Shown piece by piece: positions 9,821-18,755 of a stretch of DNA of 43,580 nucleotides. Below the pieces are notes generated by a model. That model had not been told where the DNA came from, searched no databases, and was given only the letters and a program-made list of their open reading frames with translations. The stretch lies in contig NZ_JAHLDV010000032.1 of assembly GCF_018861865.1 (NCBI RefSeq), forward strand, positions 1-43,580. Direction: 5' to 3'. The stretch comes from Clostridium frigoris. Lineage in GTDB: Bacteria > Bacillota > Clostridia > Clostridiales > Clostridiaceae. Each line of letters starts with the position of its first letter. The first letter of the stretch is position 1. A program made the translations under genes and the position numbers.

Positions 9821-12800
9821 CTAAAGTATATAATCATAATTATTTATAGAAGTTTGTATCATACTGACCATTTCTTTTGAAATAGCTGTATCCTGACCTA
9901 GCGTATAACTTATAATATTATCTTCTTCATTTCTTACTAGGCAAATACCTTTTTCTATATCTTCAATAAAGAATCCTTTGTTTTCACTAGTGTCAAAATC
10001 CTCTTTGCTCAAGAAGACTGTAACTTTATCCCTATATGGTTTTCCATCATGAGGACAGAATATAGCACAGTTACCACACTCATTACACAAAGCATCTAGA
10101 TGTATAATCTGATGCGTAGAAACAAGATCTCCCTCTACCTTAACAACTACATTTGCTCTGTTAGGACAAACATCTACGCACAACTCACAAATACTGTTAC
10201 AAGATAGACATCGTTTTGCCTCTTTTTCATCTGATTTTGGATCTTTTAATATTCCCTTCTTGTTATACAACATCTTCTCATCAACGCATGAATTTACCAT
10301 CCTAAAATCGGAGCTTAGACCTTCTTTTATAAGAATATCCTTTGCAACTATTTTTGCATCTGCTATTGCCTTAACAATTGTAGCTGGTCCTTTTCTTAGA
10401 TCGCCAACTACATACACATCTACAATGTTAGTTTCTAATGTTTCTTTAACTATTGCAAATTTTTTGATATTTAATTCTATTTTATTTTTTCTTAACAAAT
10501 CGCTATCAATATTATCACCTGTTGCAATAATAACTGTATCTGCATCTATCATTATTATTTCTCCAGTACCAACAGGAGCTCTTCTTCCTGAATTGTCCAT
10601 ATCACCTAAAATCATTTTTTCACAAGAAAGCAAGCCATCTTTTATAGAAATTGGTGAAAGGAGTTCTCTAAGTAATACCCCTTCCGATATAGCAAGTTCT
10701 ATTTCGACCTTTTCAGCTGGCATATATTGTTTAGTCCTTCTATAAATAATTGATGCTTTCTCCACTCCAGTTGTTTTTTTAGCTGCGCGAACTGTATCCA
10801 TCGCAACATCTCCTCCTCCAATGACACAGACATTCTTACCTAAGGAGACATTTCCTTTTTGATTATTATATTCTTCTAAAAATGAAAGAGCATCAATTGC
10901 TTTATTATCGCTATCACTTAGTGGATTTCTTCCTGGTTTCCATGCTCCTGTAGCTAGAACTACATAGTCATATTCTTTTTTTAATTTATCTAAACTAAAG
11001 TTTTCATCGACACAAAACTCAAATTTTACACCTTGTTTTTTTGCCATTTCAAAGTCTTTTTTAATCATTTCAGGAGAAATTCTAAACCCTGGAATGACAT
11101 GTGCAACGATGCCCAATGCACTTCTCCTTTTATCCTTTACTGTAACGTCCACACCATTTCTTCGAAGGAAAATAGCTGTAGAGATTCCTGCAGGCCCCGC
11201 TCCAATGACCACAACTTTTTTTCCTGTTCTAATATCCGATGGTTTAATATTTTCGGTGAATTTATCCTGAGCATTCAAAACAGCAATCTTTTTCAGCTCT
11301 CTAATTGATACAGATTCATCATAATCAATTCTAGTACATTTAGTCTGACAATCATGATTACAAATAGTTCCTGTAATTGCTGGCAAAGCATTATCTATTG
11401 CAATTACTGAAAAAGCCTCATCATATTTTTTTTCTCCCACCAAGGCTACATATTGTGGAATTTGTTGGTTAATTGGACACCCTATACTGCAAGGTGCTAT
11501 TGCACAATCATAAATTGGAAACTTCGAATCAAGTTTTCTACTCCTTACAAGACGTAGTTCTTTACGATAGTGCTTATCAGTAAGTGCTTGCTTAGCTAAA
11601 TTCTCCAGCATTTTTATATCTATTCCTGAGAATTCATTATCAAGATATTTTTCTACTTTTTTAGCCATTTGAGTTATTCTTGCATAACCACCTGGCTTCA
11701 AAATGGAGGTTGCAAATGTTATTGGGTTAATACCTGTAGCTAATATCTTATCAACATTGAAAAAGTCTGCTCCACCTGAATAGGAAATCTGAAGGTCACC
11801 ATCAAATTCTCTAGCTAGCTTGCTTGCTAAAGATATAGATAGTGCATATAGTGCACGGCCTGACATATACATTTCCTCTCCTGGTAACTCATTATTAGTA
11901 ATCTTAGCCGGAAGTGTATTGGTTAATTTAACTCCTATTTCTAAGTTTAATTTCTTTGCAAGCGTTTTCAATCTTCTTAACATATTAACACCATCTAAGT
12001 ACTGCAAATCATTTGTAAAATGCTCTCCATTAAGTGATATATAATCATAACCCATAGTATTTAAGGTTTCACGAACAAATTTTTCACCAAGAAGTGTTGG
12101 ATTCATTTTTATATAAGTATATAGTCCCTTTTCTTTAAGAAAATAAGTAGCAATTCCCTCTATATCACTGGCAGGACATCCATGCATAGTAGATATTGTA
12201 ATAGATCTACAGATAGTATGTGAAATTTTGTCCAAATCTTGCTTTTTAAATTCTGAAAACATGTCCATATGAGAAAGAAGTGTTTCTTCGCATTCCTTCC
12301 AAATTTTTGTAGAAGAAGCATCACGCATCCCTTCAATATAAGTATCTATTTTAGCTGATTTTATGCCACTTAAATTATATCCTACACTCATATTAAACAT
12401 GAAATCTCTTTCGCTTGAAAATTTAAGTTCTTTCATCAAGACATGAAGTAAAAACCATGCTTTCACATATTCGTCAAATGCTTCTGATACTTTTAGTTCC
12501 GTAGACCACTCTACATTGTAGCCCTCATCTTGTGCGTTGATACATGGTTTAGCTACTGTTATATCTTCACCATCAATAACCTGTACCGTTTTTAATTCAA
12601 TAAACCGACTACCAGTTAAATATGCACAAACAATATTTTGTGCTAATTGAGAGTTTGGACCTGCTGCAGGGCCAATTGGTGAGGTAAGCTTTTCATTAAA
12701 TAACGTAATTGTTTTTCCCGTTTCATTATAATAAAATTTATCTTTATTCACGCCGAAAATAGATCCCTTTGTCTCTAATTCTTTTGGAATCCAAGTAAGC

Positions 12801-12838
12801 ATTTTTTCAAAAGGAATTAATCTCATCTTATCACTCAT
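9821..12838 (-). CDS. ygfK: YgfK, flavin/iron-sulfur reductase ('selenate reductase' subunit)
   Basis: This is a 1005-residue multidomain oxidoreductase. Residues 1 to about 430 are a dihydroorotate dehydrogenase-like flavin barrel (GPAAGPNSQLAQN at 56-68). Residues 450-530 form a GltD-like cysteine domain (CAIAPCSIGCP, CNHDCQTKC). A FAD site (VVVIGAGPAG, near 545) and a second dinucleotide site (NVCVIGGGDVAMDT) follow. Two 4Fe-4S clusters lie near 880 (CLSCNSICELCVDVCP) and 918 (CNECGNCAIFCP). The layout resembles dihydropyrimidine dehydrogenase, which reduces a pyrimidine ring. Despite its old selenate-reductase name, this architecture and context favour a purine- or urate-ring reductase. 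The ATG follows AGGGGAG. Confidence 0.92.
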   Translation of the reverse strand: MSDKMRLIPFEKMLTWIPKELETKGSIFGVNKDKFYYNETGKTITLFNEKLTSPIGPAAGPNSQLAQNIVCAYLTGSRFIELKTVQVIDGEDITVAKPCINAQDEGYNVEWSTELKVSEAFDEYVKAWFLLHVLMKELKFSSERDFMFNMSVGYNLSGIKSAKIDTYIEGMRDASSTKIWKECEETLLSHMDMFSEFKKQDLDKISHTICRSITISTMHGCPASDIEGIATYFLKEKGLYTYIKMNPTLLGEKFVRETLNTMGYDYISLNGEHFTNDLQYLDGVNMLRRLKTLAKKLNLEIGVKLTNTLPAKITNNELPGEEMYMSGRALYALSISLASKLAREFDGDLQISYSGGADFFNVDKILATGINPITFATSILKPGGYARITQMAKKVEKYLDNEFSGIDIKMLENLAKQALTDKHYRKELRLVRSRKLDSKFPIYDCAIAPCSIGCPINQQIPQYVALVGEKKYDEAFSVIAIDNALPAITGTICNHDCQTKCTRIDYDESVSIRELKKIAVLNAQDKFTENIKPSDIRTGKKVVVIGAGPAGISTAIFLRRNGVDVTVKDKRRSALGIVAHVIPGFRISPEMIKKDFEMAKKQGVKFEFCVDENFSLDKLKKEYDYVVLATGAWKPGRNPLSDSDNKAIDALSFLEEYNNQKGNVSLGKNVCVIGGGDVAMDTVRAAKKTTGVEKASIIYRRTKQYMPAEKVEIELAISEGVLLRELLSPISIKDGLLSCEKMILGDMDNSGRRAPVGTGEIIMIDADTVIIATGDNIDSDLLRKNKIELNIKKFAIVKETLETNIVDVYVVGDLRKGPATIVKAIADAKIVAKDILIKEGLSSDFRMVNSCVDEKMLYNKKGILKDPKSDEKEAKRCLSCNSICELCVDVCPNRANVVVKVEGDLVSTHQIIHLDALCNECGNCAIFCPHDGKPYRDKVTVFLSKEDFDTSENKGFFIEDIEKGICLVRNEEDNIISYTLGQDTAISKEMVSMIQTSINNYDYIL

Positions 12839-12874
12839 AAAAACACTCCCCTAATACATTTTTATTATGTTACC

Positions 12875-14068
12875 TTACCCTAAAAATCTTCCGTTCTTTG
12901 AATTTATAAGTGTATCTAGTGTTTTCTGTGGGTTTTGAACCTTACTTAGGAATATCATAGCAGCTATTATATAAGGTTTATAACTAGCCTCTTTATAAAG
13001 TGGTGTGCGGTAACGATCAAACACAGAAGCAGCAACCTCTCCAACTTCGCAACTAACTCCAGAGATATCTGCTGGTAGGCAATGAAGATAAAGTGCTTCT
13101 CCGTCTTTTGTTGTGCTCATAAGCTCCTCAGTGCATTGCCAATTACTATGCTTAGCATTTTGCGCAAGAAGCTCTTTTTCAAGTAAATCTATACCAGCCT
13201 TATCACCCTTTTCATATAAATCTGTACGTTTCTCCATAGCAACAAAGGGAGCCCAACTCTTAGGATAAACTATGTCGGCGTCTTTAAATGCTTCCTCCAT
13301 AGAATTTGTTTTTGTAAATGATCCACCAGATTTTGTTGCATTTTTCATTGCAATTTCTTCGACTTCACTCATAACTTCGTAACCTTCTGGATGTGCAAGA
13401 ACAACATCCATTCCAAAACGAGTTAATAATCCAATTACACCTTGAGGAACTGAAAGTGGCTTACCATAAGATGGAGAATATGCCCAAGACATAGCTATTT
13501 TTTTATCTTTTAAATTTTCAATACCTCCAAATTTATTTATAATATGAAGAGCATCAGCCATGCATTGAGTAGGGTGATCTATATCACATTGTAAACTAAC
13601 AAGCGTTGGGCGTTGTTCTAAAATTCCATCTTTATGACCATCTTGTACGGCACTAGACACTTCACGCATATAAGCATTCCCTTTCCCAATATACATATCA
13701 TCACGGATACCTATAACGTCAGCCATGAAAGAAATCATGTTAGCAGTTTCTCTTACTGTCTCACCATGAGCAACTTGAGATTTTCCTTCATCAAGATCTT
13801 GAACCTCAAGGCCTAAAAGATTACAGGCAGAAGCAAAACTAAATCTTGTACGAGTAGAATTGTCACGGAATAATGAAATTCCAAGCCCACTATCAAAAAT
13901 TCGAGTCGAAATATTTTCTTCTCTCATTTCACGTAGTATATCAGCCACCGTAAATACTGCCTTAATCTCATCATCTGTTTTTTCCCAAGTCAATAAGAAA
14001 TCATTATTGTACATATTTTCATAATTTAATTTTTCTAAATTTTCCATTAAAGTTTTAATTTCTACCAT
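12875..14068 (-). CDS. ygeW: YgeW, knotted carbamoyltransferase
   Basis: This 397-residue protein is of the aspartate/ornithine carbamoyltransferase superfamily, in the YgeW subgroup. The carbamoyl-phosphate motif is STRTR at 71-75, followed by the binding segment DEGKSQVAHGETVRETANM. HPTQCMAD and HCLPADISG are the second and third family motifs. The ATG at 14068 is chosen because GGGAG lies eight bases upstream, whereas the longer GTG start at 14077 overlaps it; the resulting length equals the E. coli protein almost exactly. It heads the left arm. The natural substrate is not settled. In this island it probably runs in the phosphorolytic direction, giving carbamoyl phosphate for ArcC. Confidence 0.93.
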   Translation of the reverse strand: MVEIKTLMENLEKLNYENMYNNDFLLTWEKTDDEIKAVFTVADILREMREENISTRIFDSGLGISLFRDNSTRTRFSFASACNLLGLEVQDLDEGKSQVAHGETVRETANMISFMADVIGIRDDMYIGKGNAYMREVSSAVQDGHKDGILEQRPTLVSLQCDIDHPTQCMADALHIINKFGGIENLKDKKIAMSWAYSPSYGKPLSVPQGVIGLLTRFGMDVVLAHPEGYEVMSEVEEIAMKNATKSGGSFTKTNSMEEAFKDADIVYPKSWAPFVAMEKRTDLYEKGDKAGIDLLEKELLAQNAKHSNWQCTEELMSTTKDGEALYLHCLPADISGVSCEVGEVAASVFDRYRTPLYKEASYKPYIIAAMIFLSKVQNPQKTLDTLINSKNGRFLG

Positions 14069-14390
14069 AAATATCACTCCCTATTATTAATAAATAAACA
14101 AATAAATGTAATTTAAAAACTAACTGACTAGTTGATCTAATCTTATTATAACGACACCCCCTTGTCAACGACCAATTGACTATATATTATGAATCTTTGT
14201 GCTAATCAAACCTAATCCTTGCTATTACGATAATTAATCCTTTAATGGCTTATTAATGACTTTTAAATTTTTCCATATCATCCAGTAAAGTTCTATTTTA
14301 TCTTTAAACTATAAATAATAAGTTGTAAAATGAAATAGCAAGACAACATAAAAAATAAACACTTATAAATAAAATAAGGGGGTGTCAATC
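14069..14390. promoter_or_regulatory. Divergent control region of the purine island
   Basis: These 320 bases separate the two divergent arms and contain no gene. The minus-strand ygeW promoter lies at 14140-14168. A dyad GTCAA-N7-TTGAC (14164-14168 and 14176-14180) overlaps its -35 element. TATAACG at 14147-14153, inside the promoter spacer, resembles one half of a ModE box; no second half was found nearby. AACT-N4-AGTT surrounds 14123-14134. A convincing plus-strand promoter for the fusion regulator was not found; several AT-rich candidates exist between 14290 and 14340. Confidence 0.55.
14140..14168 (-). promoter_or_regulatory. Promoter of the ygeW operon
   Basis: On the minus strand a perfect TTGACA (14163-14168), a 17-base spacer and TAAGAT (14140-14145) lie about 75 bases upstream of the ygeW ATG. 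A TATAAT also occurs at 12-base distance but is too close to pair with this -35 element. Confidence 0.65.
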
Positions 14391-15347
14391 TTGACAATAC
14401 CAACACATAGTGATAATTCCGAAAAAAAAAGGCAAAAAACAACAGGTGGCATAATTGTTGCAACTGGTTGTACCTCAGGAGAAAATCAACCACATCCATT
14501 ATTAAAAATGGGTTCAATCACTGCAGTAAAGAGGATTGTTCTAACCTTTCAGCAAGTTGGAATATCCCCAATTGTAGTTATTATTGGATATGAGGCCGAA
14601 AAAATCGAACATGATCTAGCTGATTATGGGGTTATATTTTTACGTGATGAGAAGTATGAAACCTCACAAATGTTTGATTCTGCGAAAATTGGACTATCTT
14701 ATTTACTAAATAAATGTGATCAAGTAATATTTAATCCAGTAAACATTCTTATGTTTACACCAGAAACCATTCAAAAAATGATGGAGTGTGGAAAAAAATT
14801 GCTTTCACCATCTTATCATGGGAAGACTGGCCATCCCCTTTTAATGTCTTCAGAATTAATTCCAAAAATATTAAAATACAATGGAAATACTGGAATGCGT
14901 GGTGCAATTAGAAATATTGGGGTGGAAAGGCAATGGATAGATATAGACGATGAAGGTATTCTTCATGATGCTGATGATATTGAACGCTCAAATCAACTTC
15001 TAAAAAAACATAATCAACATATTTTGCACCCTTTTGTTAGAATAAGTATCGAAAAAGAATTTATGTTTTTTAATTCTAAAACAAAATTACTTTTGATTTT
15101 AATAGAGGATACACAATCTGTACGAAGTGCATGCAAACATATTGCATTGTCTTATAGTAAAGCATGGAATATGCTAAACGAGCTTGAACATGAATTAGGT
15201 TATACCGTAGTTGAAAGAAAACATGGTGGCAAAAATGGTGGCAAAACCTATTTGACAAAGGAAGGCGGTGCATTTTTAAAAAAATATCAGCAGTTTGAAC
15301 AGAATGTACGTAAGTACGCAAAAGATGAATTTATCAGATTATTCTAA
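14391..15347 (+). CDS. MocA-like pseudo-nucleotidyltransferase fused to a ModE-like HTH regulator
   Basis: This protein has 318 residues. Residues 20 to about 210 have the fold of MocA/MobA nucleotidyltransferases. Residues about 225-300 are a ModE N-terminal winged helix, seen in SVRSACKHIALSYSKAWNML and VERKHGGKNGGKTYLTKEG. The start is taken as TTG at 14391 because GGGGG lies eight bases upstream; GTG at 14382 overlaps that site. The catalytic loop reads ATGCTSGENQPHPLLKMG, without the arginine and lysine of the usual AGxSxRMGxxK motif. The metal motif GDMP is replaced by PVNILM. GHPLL is kept. It probably binds but does not use a nucleotide or molybdenum-cofactor ligand, and regulates one or both arms. 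The function is inferred from domains and position. Confidence 0.8.
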   Translation: MTIPTHSDNSEKKRQKTTGGIIVATGCTSGENQPHPLLKMGSITAVKRIVLTFQQVGISPIVVIIGYEAEKIEHDLADYGVIFLRDEKYETSQMFDSAKIGLSYLLNKCDQVIFNPVNILMFTPETIQKMMECGKKLLSPSYHGKTGHPLLMSSELIPKILKYNGNTGMRGAIRNIGVERQWIDIDDEGILHDADDIERSNQLLKKHNQHILHPFVRISIEKEFMFFNSKTKLLLILIEDTQSVRSACKHIALSYSKAWNMLNELEHELGYTVVERKHGGKNGGKTYLTKEGGAFLKKYQQFEQNVRKYAKDEFIRLF

Positions 15348-15377
15348 ATTTCAGGATTTTATAAAAACCAAGTTCTT

Positions 15378-15418
15378 TTGACAAACAATTTGATAAACAA
15401 TAACCTCTGCTTTATAAT
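15378..15418 (+). promoter_or_regulatory. Promoter and tandem 12-bp repeat before the xanthine dehydrogenase operon
   Basis: TTGATA (15390-15395), a 17-base spacer and a perfect TATAAT (15413-15418) form a strong promoter about 47 bases before the start codon. TTGACAAACAAT (15378-15389) is followed at once by TTGATAAACAAT (15390-15401), a tandem repeat with one mismatch whose second copy covers the -35 element. This is a likely operator. Confidence 0.65.
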
Positions 15419-15464
15419 AAATCTAATAACAAATTAGTAATTTATTGTAAATGGGAGGTTATTT

Positions 15465-18032
15465 ATGTTTACCTTAAATGTCAATGGTAAAATTTCAGTT
15501 TGTAATACTGACAAACCTTTATTGTCTTATTTAAGAGATGATTTAAGAATTACTTCTGCAAAAGATGGATGCAGTGAAGGAGTATGTGGAACATGTACTG
15601 TTTTAATAGATGGAAAAGCGGTGAAAGCTTGTGTACAAAAGGTTTCAAGATTTGTAGGAAAACATATTCTAACTGTTGAAGGATTAACTCCTCGCGAAAA
15701 AGAAGTTTATGAACATTGTTTTGCGCAGGCTGGTGCAGTTCAGTGTGGATTTTGCATTCCAGGAATGATAATTTGTGCAAAATCATTACTCGATGTTAAT
15801 TTAAATCCAACAAGAACAGATGTTAAAAAAGCAATTAATGGTAACATCTGTCGTTGTACTGGTTATAAGAAAATTGAAGAAGCTATTTTAATGTCAGCAA
15901 AATATATAAGAGAAGATCTTCAAATACCACCCTCTGCAAGTGAATTGAAAATGGCACAAAGATTTAAACGTGTTGATGCAGCTGAAAAAATAAATGGAAC
16001 AGGAATTTTTGTAGATGACATTGAGTTACCTGGTATGATTTATGCAAAAGCCGTTCATTCTAAATATCCAAGAGCTATTATAAACAAGATTGATATTAGC
16101 AAAGCTGCGTCTCACCCAGACTGTGTGAAAATTCTACTAGCTAAGGATGTTCCCAACAATTTTATTGGGCATATAAAGCAAGACTGGGATGTACTTATGG
16201 CTGAAGGTGAAACTACCAGGTATGTAGGAGATGCACTGGCACTCGTAGCAACATACCATAAAGATAAACTTGACGAAGTATGTCAATTGGTTGAAGTTGA
16301 CTACACTGAATTGAAACCGGTTACCTCACCAACTGATGCTTTAAAGGCAGATTCACCTTTAATTCATGCTGATGGCAATATTATGAGCCGTGCTATTCTT
16401 CAACGTGGGAATGCAGCAGAGGCAATTAAAAATTCTAAATATGTAGCAACAAAAAAATATCAAACGCCCCCTCAGGAACATGGATTTATGGAACCTGAGT
16501 GTGCAATTGCTATGCCTGAAGGAAAAGATGGAATTTTGCTATACTCTGGTTCACAGTCTGTGTATGATGAACAACGTGAAATATCAAATATGCTTCAAAT
16601 TCCTAAGGATAAAGTACATTGTCATTCCCAACTTGTTGGAGGTGGTTTTGGTGGCAAGGAAGATATGAGTGTTCAACACCATGCAGCATTAATGGCATGG
16701 CATACTAAAAAACCAGTTAAAATCAAATTCACAAGACAAGAAAGTTTAGATTATCATACTAAACGTCATCCAATGGACATGGAGTTTACTCTAGCCTGTG
16801 ATGAGAACGGTTACTTAACAGCAATGAAAGGTTTTATTATAGCGGATACAGGTGCATATGCATCTCTTGGTGGACCTGTATTAGAGAGAGCATGCACACA
16901 TGCAGCTGGGCCATATAATTACCAAAACATTGATATTCTAGGCATGTCAGTTTATACCAATAATGTTGTTAGTGGTGCTTTCAGAGGATTTGGTGCAACA
17001 CAAAGTTGCTTTGCTACTGAAAATAATATTAACCTACTGGCAGAAATGGTAGGTATTACGCCTTGGGAAATTCGTTATCGTAATGCAATACGACCTGGTC
17101 AAGTATTACCAAATGGTCAAATAGCAGATGAAAGTGTTGCTATGGCAGAATGTTTGGAGGCTATTAAGGATGTATACGAATCAAGTCCATATGCAGGTCT
17201 TGCTATAGCATCAAAAAACAGCGGAACAGGTGTAGGTAACAAGGATATTGGGCGTTGCATTTTATCCGTTGAGGACGGTAAAGTTCATATTCGAACCTCT
17301 GCAGCATGTATGGGTCAAGGTATTGCAATGATGTGCACTACTGTGCTTTGTGAAACAACTGGCTTAGATCCTGCTCTTATTATCCACGAAAGAGCGGATA
17401 CTGTTCGTACCCCTAATGCAGGAACTAGTACTGCCTCTAGGCAGACTGTAATGACTGGCGAAGCTATAAGGCGAGGGTCTGAAAAATTGAAAGTAGAATT
17501 AGATAAGGGATTAACGCTTAGTGATTTAGATGGACATGAATTTTATGGAGAATATTCTGCAAAGACAGATCGTATGGGTGCTATAAAAGAGAATCCAATT
17601 AGCCATGTAAGTTATAGTTATGGAGCTCAGGTTGTTATCCTAAATAAGGATGGTAAAGTTGAAAAAGTGGTTGCGGCATTTGATGTTGGAACACCAGTTA
17701 ATATACAATCTGTTGAGGGACAAATTGAAGGTGGCATTGTAATGGGCCTTGGATATGCAATGACTGAGGATTTTAAAGTTGAAGGAGGTTATCCAAAAAC
17801 CAAATTAGGTACATTAGGCCTTATGAGAGCAAATGCTGCTCCAGAACTTGAGGTTATTCTTGTACATGCTAAAGGAAAAATTCCTGAAACTTATGGTGCA
17901 AAAGGTTGTGGAGAATTATGTTTGATTCCAACCGCTCCGGCATGTTCACATGCTTATTACAGATTAGATGGTAAATTTCGTACAGAACTACCATTAAAAG
18001 ATACATTTTATAAAAAGTCAAAGAATAAATAA
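15465..18032 (+). CDS. Fused 2Fe-2S/molybdenum hydroxylase, selenium-dependent xanthine dehydrogenase type
   Basis: This 855-residue protein joins, in one chain, a two-cluster ferredoxin domain (CSEGVCGTCTV, QCGFCIPGM, ICRCTGY, within residues 1-150) to a molybdopterin-binding hydroxylase (about 170-850). GGGFGGKED near residue 392 and FRGFGATQ contact the cofactor. The catalytic glutamate is in AKGCGELC near residue 812. Length and layout match selenium-dependent xanthine dehydrogenase better than the longer E. coli XdhD, though XdhD is the closest named alternative. It has no FAD domain, so electrons must pass to a partner such as YgfK or XdhB. A GGGAGG site precedes the ATG. It heads the right-arm enzyme operon. 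Confidence 0.85.
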   Translation: MFTLNVNGKISVCNTDKPLLSYLRDDLRITSAKDGCSEGVCGTCTVLIDGKAVKACVQKVSRFVGKHILTVEGLTPREKEVYEHCFAQAGAVQCGFCIPGMIICAKSLLDVNLNPTRTDVKKAINGNICRCTGYKKIEEAILMSAKYIREDLQIPPSASELKMAQRFKRVDAAEKINGTGIFVDDIELPGMIYAKAVHSKYPRAIINKIDISKAASHPDCVKILLAKDVPNNFIGHIKQDWDVLMAEGETTRYVGDALALVATYHKDKLDEVCQLVEVDYTELKPVTSPTDALKADSPLIHADGNIMSRAILQRGNAAEAIKNSKYVATKKYQTPPQEHGFMEPECAIAMPEGKDGILLYSGSQSVYDEQREISNMLQIPKDKVHCHSQLVGGGFGGKEDMSVQHHAALMAWHTKKPVKIKFTRQESLDYHTKRHPMDMEFTLACDENGYLTAMKGFIIADTGAYASLGGPVLERACTHAAGPYNYQNIDILGMSVYTNNVVSGAFRGFGATQSCFATENNINLLAEMVGITPWEIRYRNAIRPGQVLPNGQIADESVAMAECLEAIKDVYESSPYAGLAIASKNSGTGVGNKDIGRCILSVEDGKVHIRTSAACMGQGIAMMCTTVLCETTGLDPALIIHERADTVRTPNAGTSTASRQTVMTGEAIRRGSEKLKVELDKGLTLSDLDGHEFYGEYSAKTDRMGAIKENPISHVSYSYGAQVVILNKDGKVEKVVAAFDVGTPVNIQSVEGQIEGGIVMGLGYAMTEDFKVEGGYPKTKLGTLGLMRANAAPELEVILVHAKGKIPETYGAKGCGELCLIPTAPACSHAYYRLDGKFRTELPLKDTFYKKSKNK

Positions 18033-18085
18033 TATAGAATAGATATCGTCATAGTAATTACCTATTTAGAAAGGGTGGTATGCAA

Positions 18086-18709
18086 TTGGAAATTAATGGT
18101 ATTATACTAGTTGCTGGTTTATCAAGTCGTATGGGAGACTTTAAACCACTTTTAAAGTTGGATGGTAAAACTATGATTGAGCACAGCGTTGATAGTATGC
18201 TCTATTCTGGTGTAAATCAAGTTATTATTGTATTAGGATATCGAGGGGAAGAAGTTGAAGTTCTACTGAGAAGTAAATATAATAAATCTCAATTAGTATT
18301 TACACATAACCTAAAATATTCAAAAACAGATATGTTAGCATCTGCAAAAATTGGGATTAATGCTCTTAATACATGTGATGCATTTTATCTTCTTCCAGGA
18401 GATATGCCAGCCGTTGATACTAAAACTTTTCTTAAGGTGAAAGAGACCATGGTAAAGAGTAATGCTATGGTAGTATTTCCTACTATTGATGGACACCGTA
18501 AACACCCACCCTTGGTTTCACATAGGTGTATAGATTATATACTTCAGTTTGAAGGAGAAGGCGGTCTTCGCGAAGTATGGCAATTTTTTAAAAATAAAAT
18601 AGAAACAGTTCCTGTAGATGACTACGGCTGCATGATTGATGCGGACACAAAAGCAGATTATGAAAAATTGGTAAACTACATGGATAGTAAACGTAATTAT
18701 AAAGTTTGA
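18086..18709 (+). CDS. mocA: Molybdenum cofactor cytidylyltransferase
   Basis: This enzyme transfers CMP from CTP to molybdopterin-molybdenum, giving the dinucleotide cofactor used by xanthine dehydrogenases. The complete motif LVAGLSSRMGDFKPLLKLDG starts at residue 8, the metal motif PGDMP is intact and HRKHPPL supplies the third motif. The start is taken as TTG at 18086 (207 residues) because AAGGGTGG lies at proper distance; the ATG at 18080 is only one base from that site. It sits between the two hydroxylase genes, which its product presumably serves. Its intact motifs contrast with the degenerate copy fused to the regulator at 14391. Confidence 0.88.
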   Translation: MEINGIILVAGLSSRMGDFKPLLKLDGKTMIEHSVDSMLYSGVNQVIIVLGYRGEEVEVLLRSKYNKSQLVFTHNLKYSKTDMLASAKIGINALNTCDAFYLLPGDMPAVDTKTFLKVKETMVKSNAMVVFPTIDGHRKHPPLVSHRCIDYILQFEGEGGLREVWQFFKNKIETVPVDDYGCMIDADTKADYEKLVNYMDSKRNYKV

Positions 18710-18755
18710 GGTGTTTATACAAATGCCTATTAATTAAATGTATAGGAGGAATCAA

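Noticed and set aside
15465-18032. In-frame TGA-encoded selenocysteine in the selenium-dependent hydroxylase
   Set aside because: The frame is uninterrupted; in this family selenium is a labile cofactor atom and not a selenocysteine.
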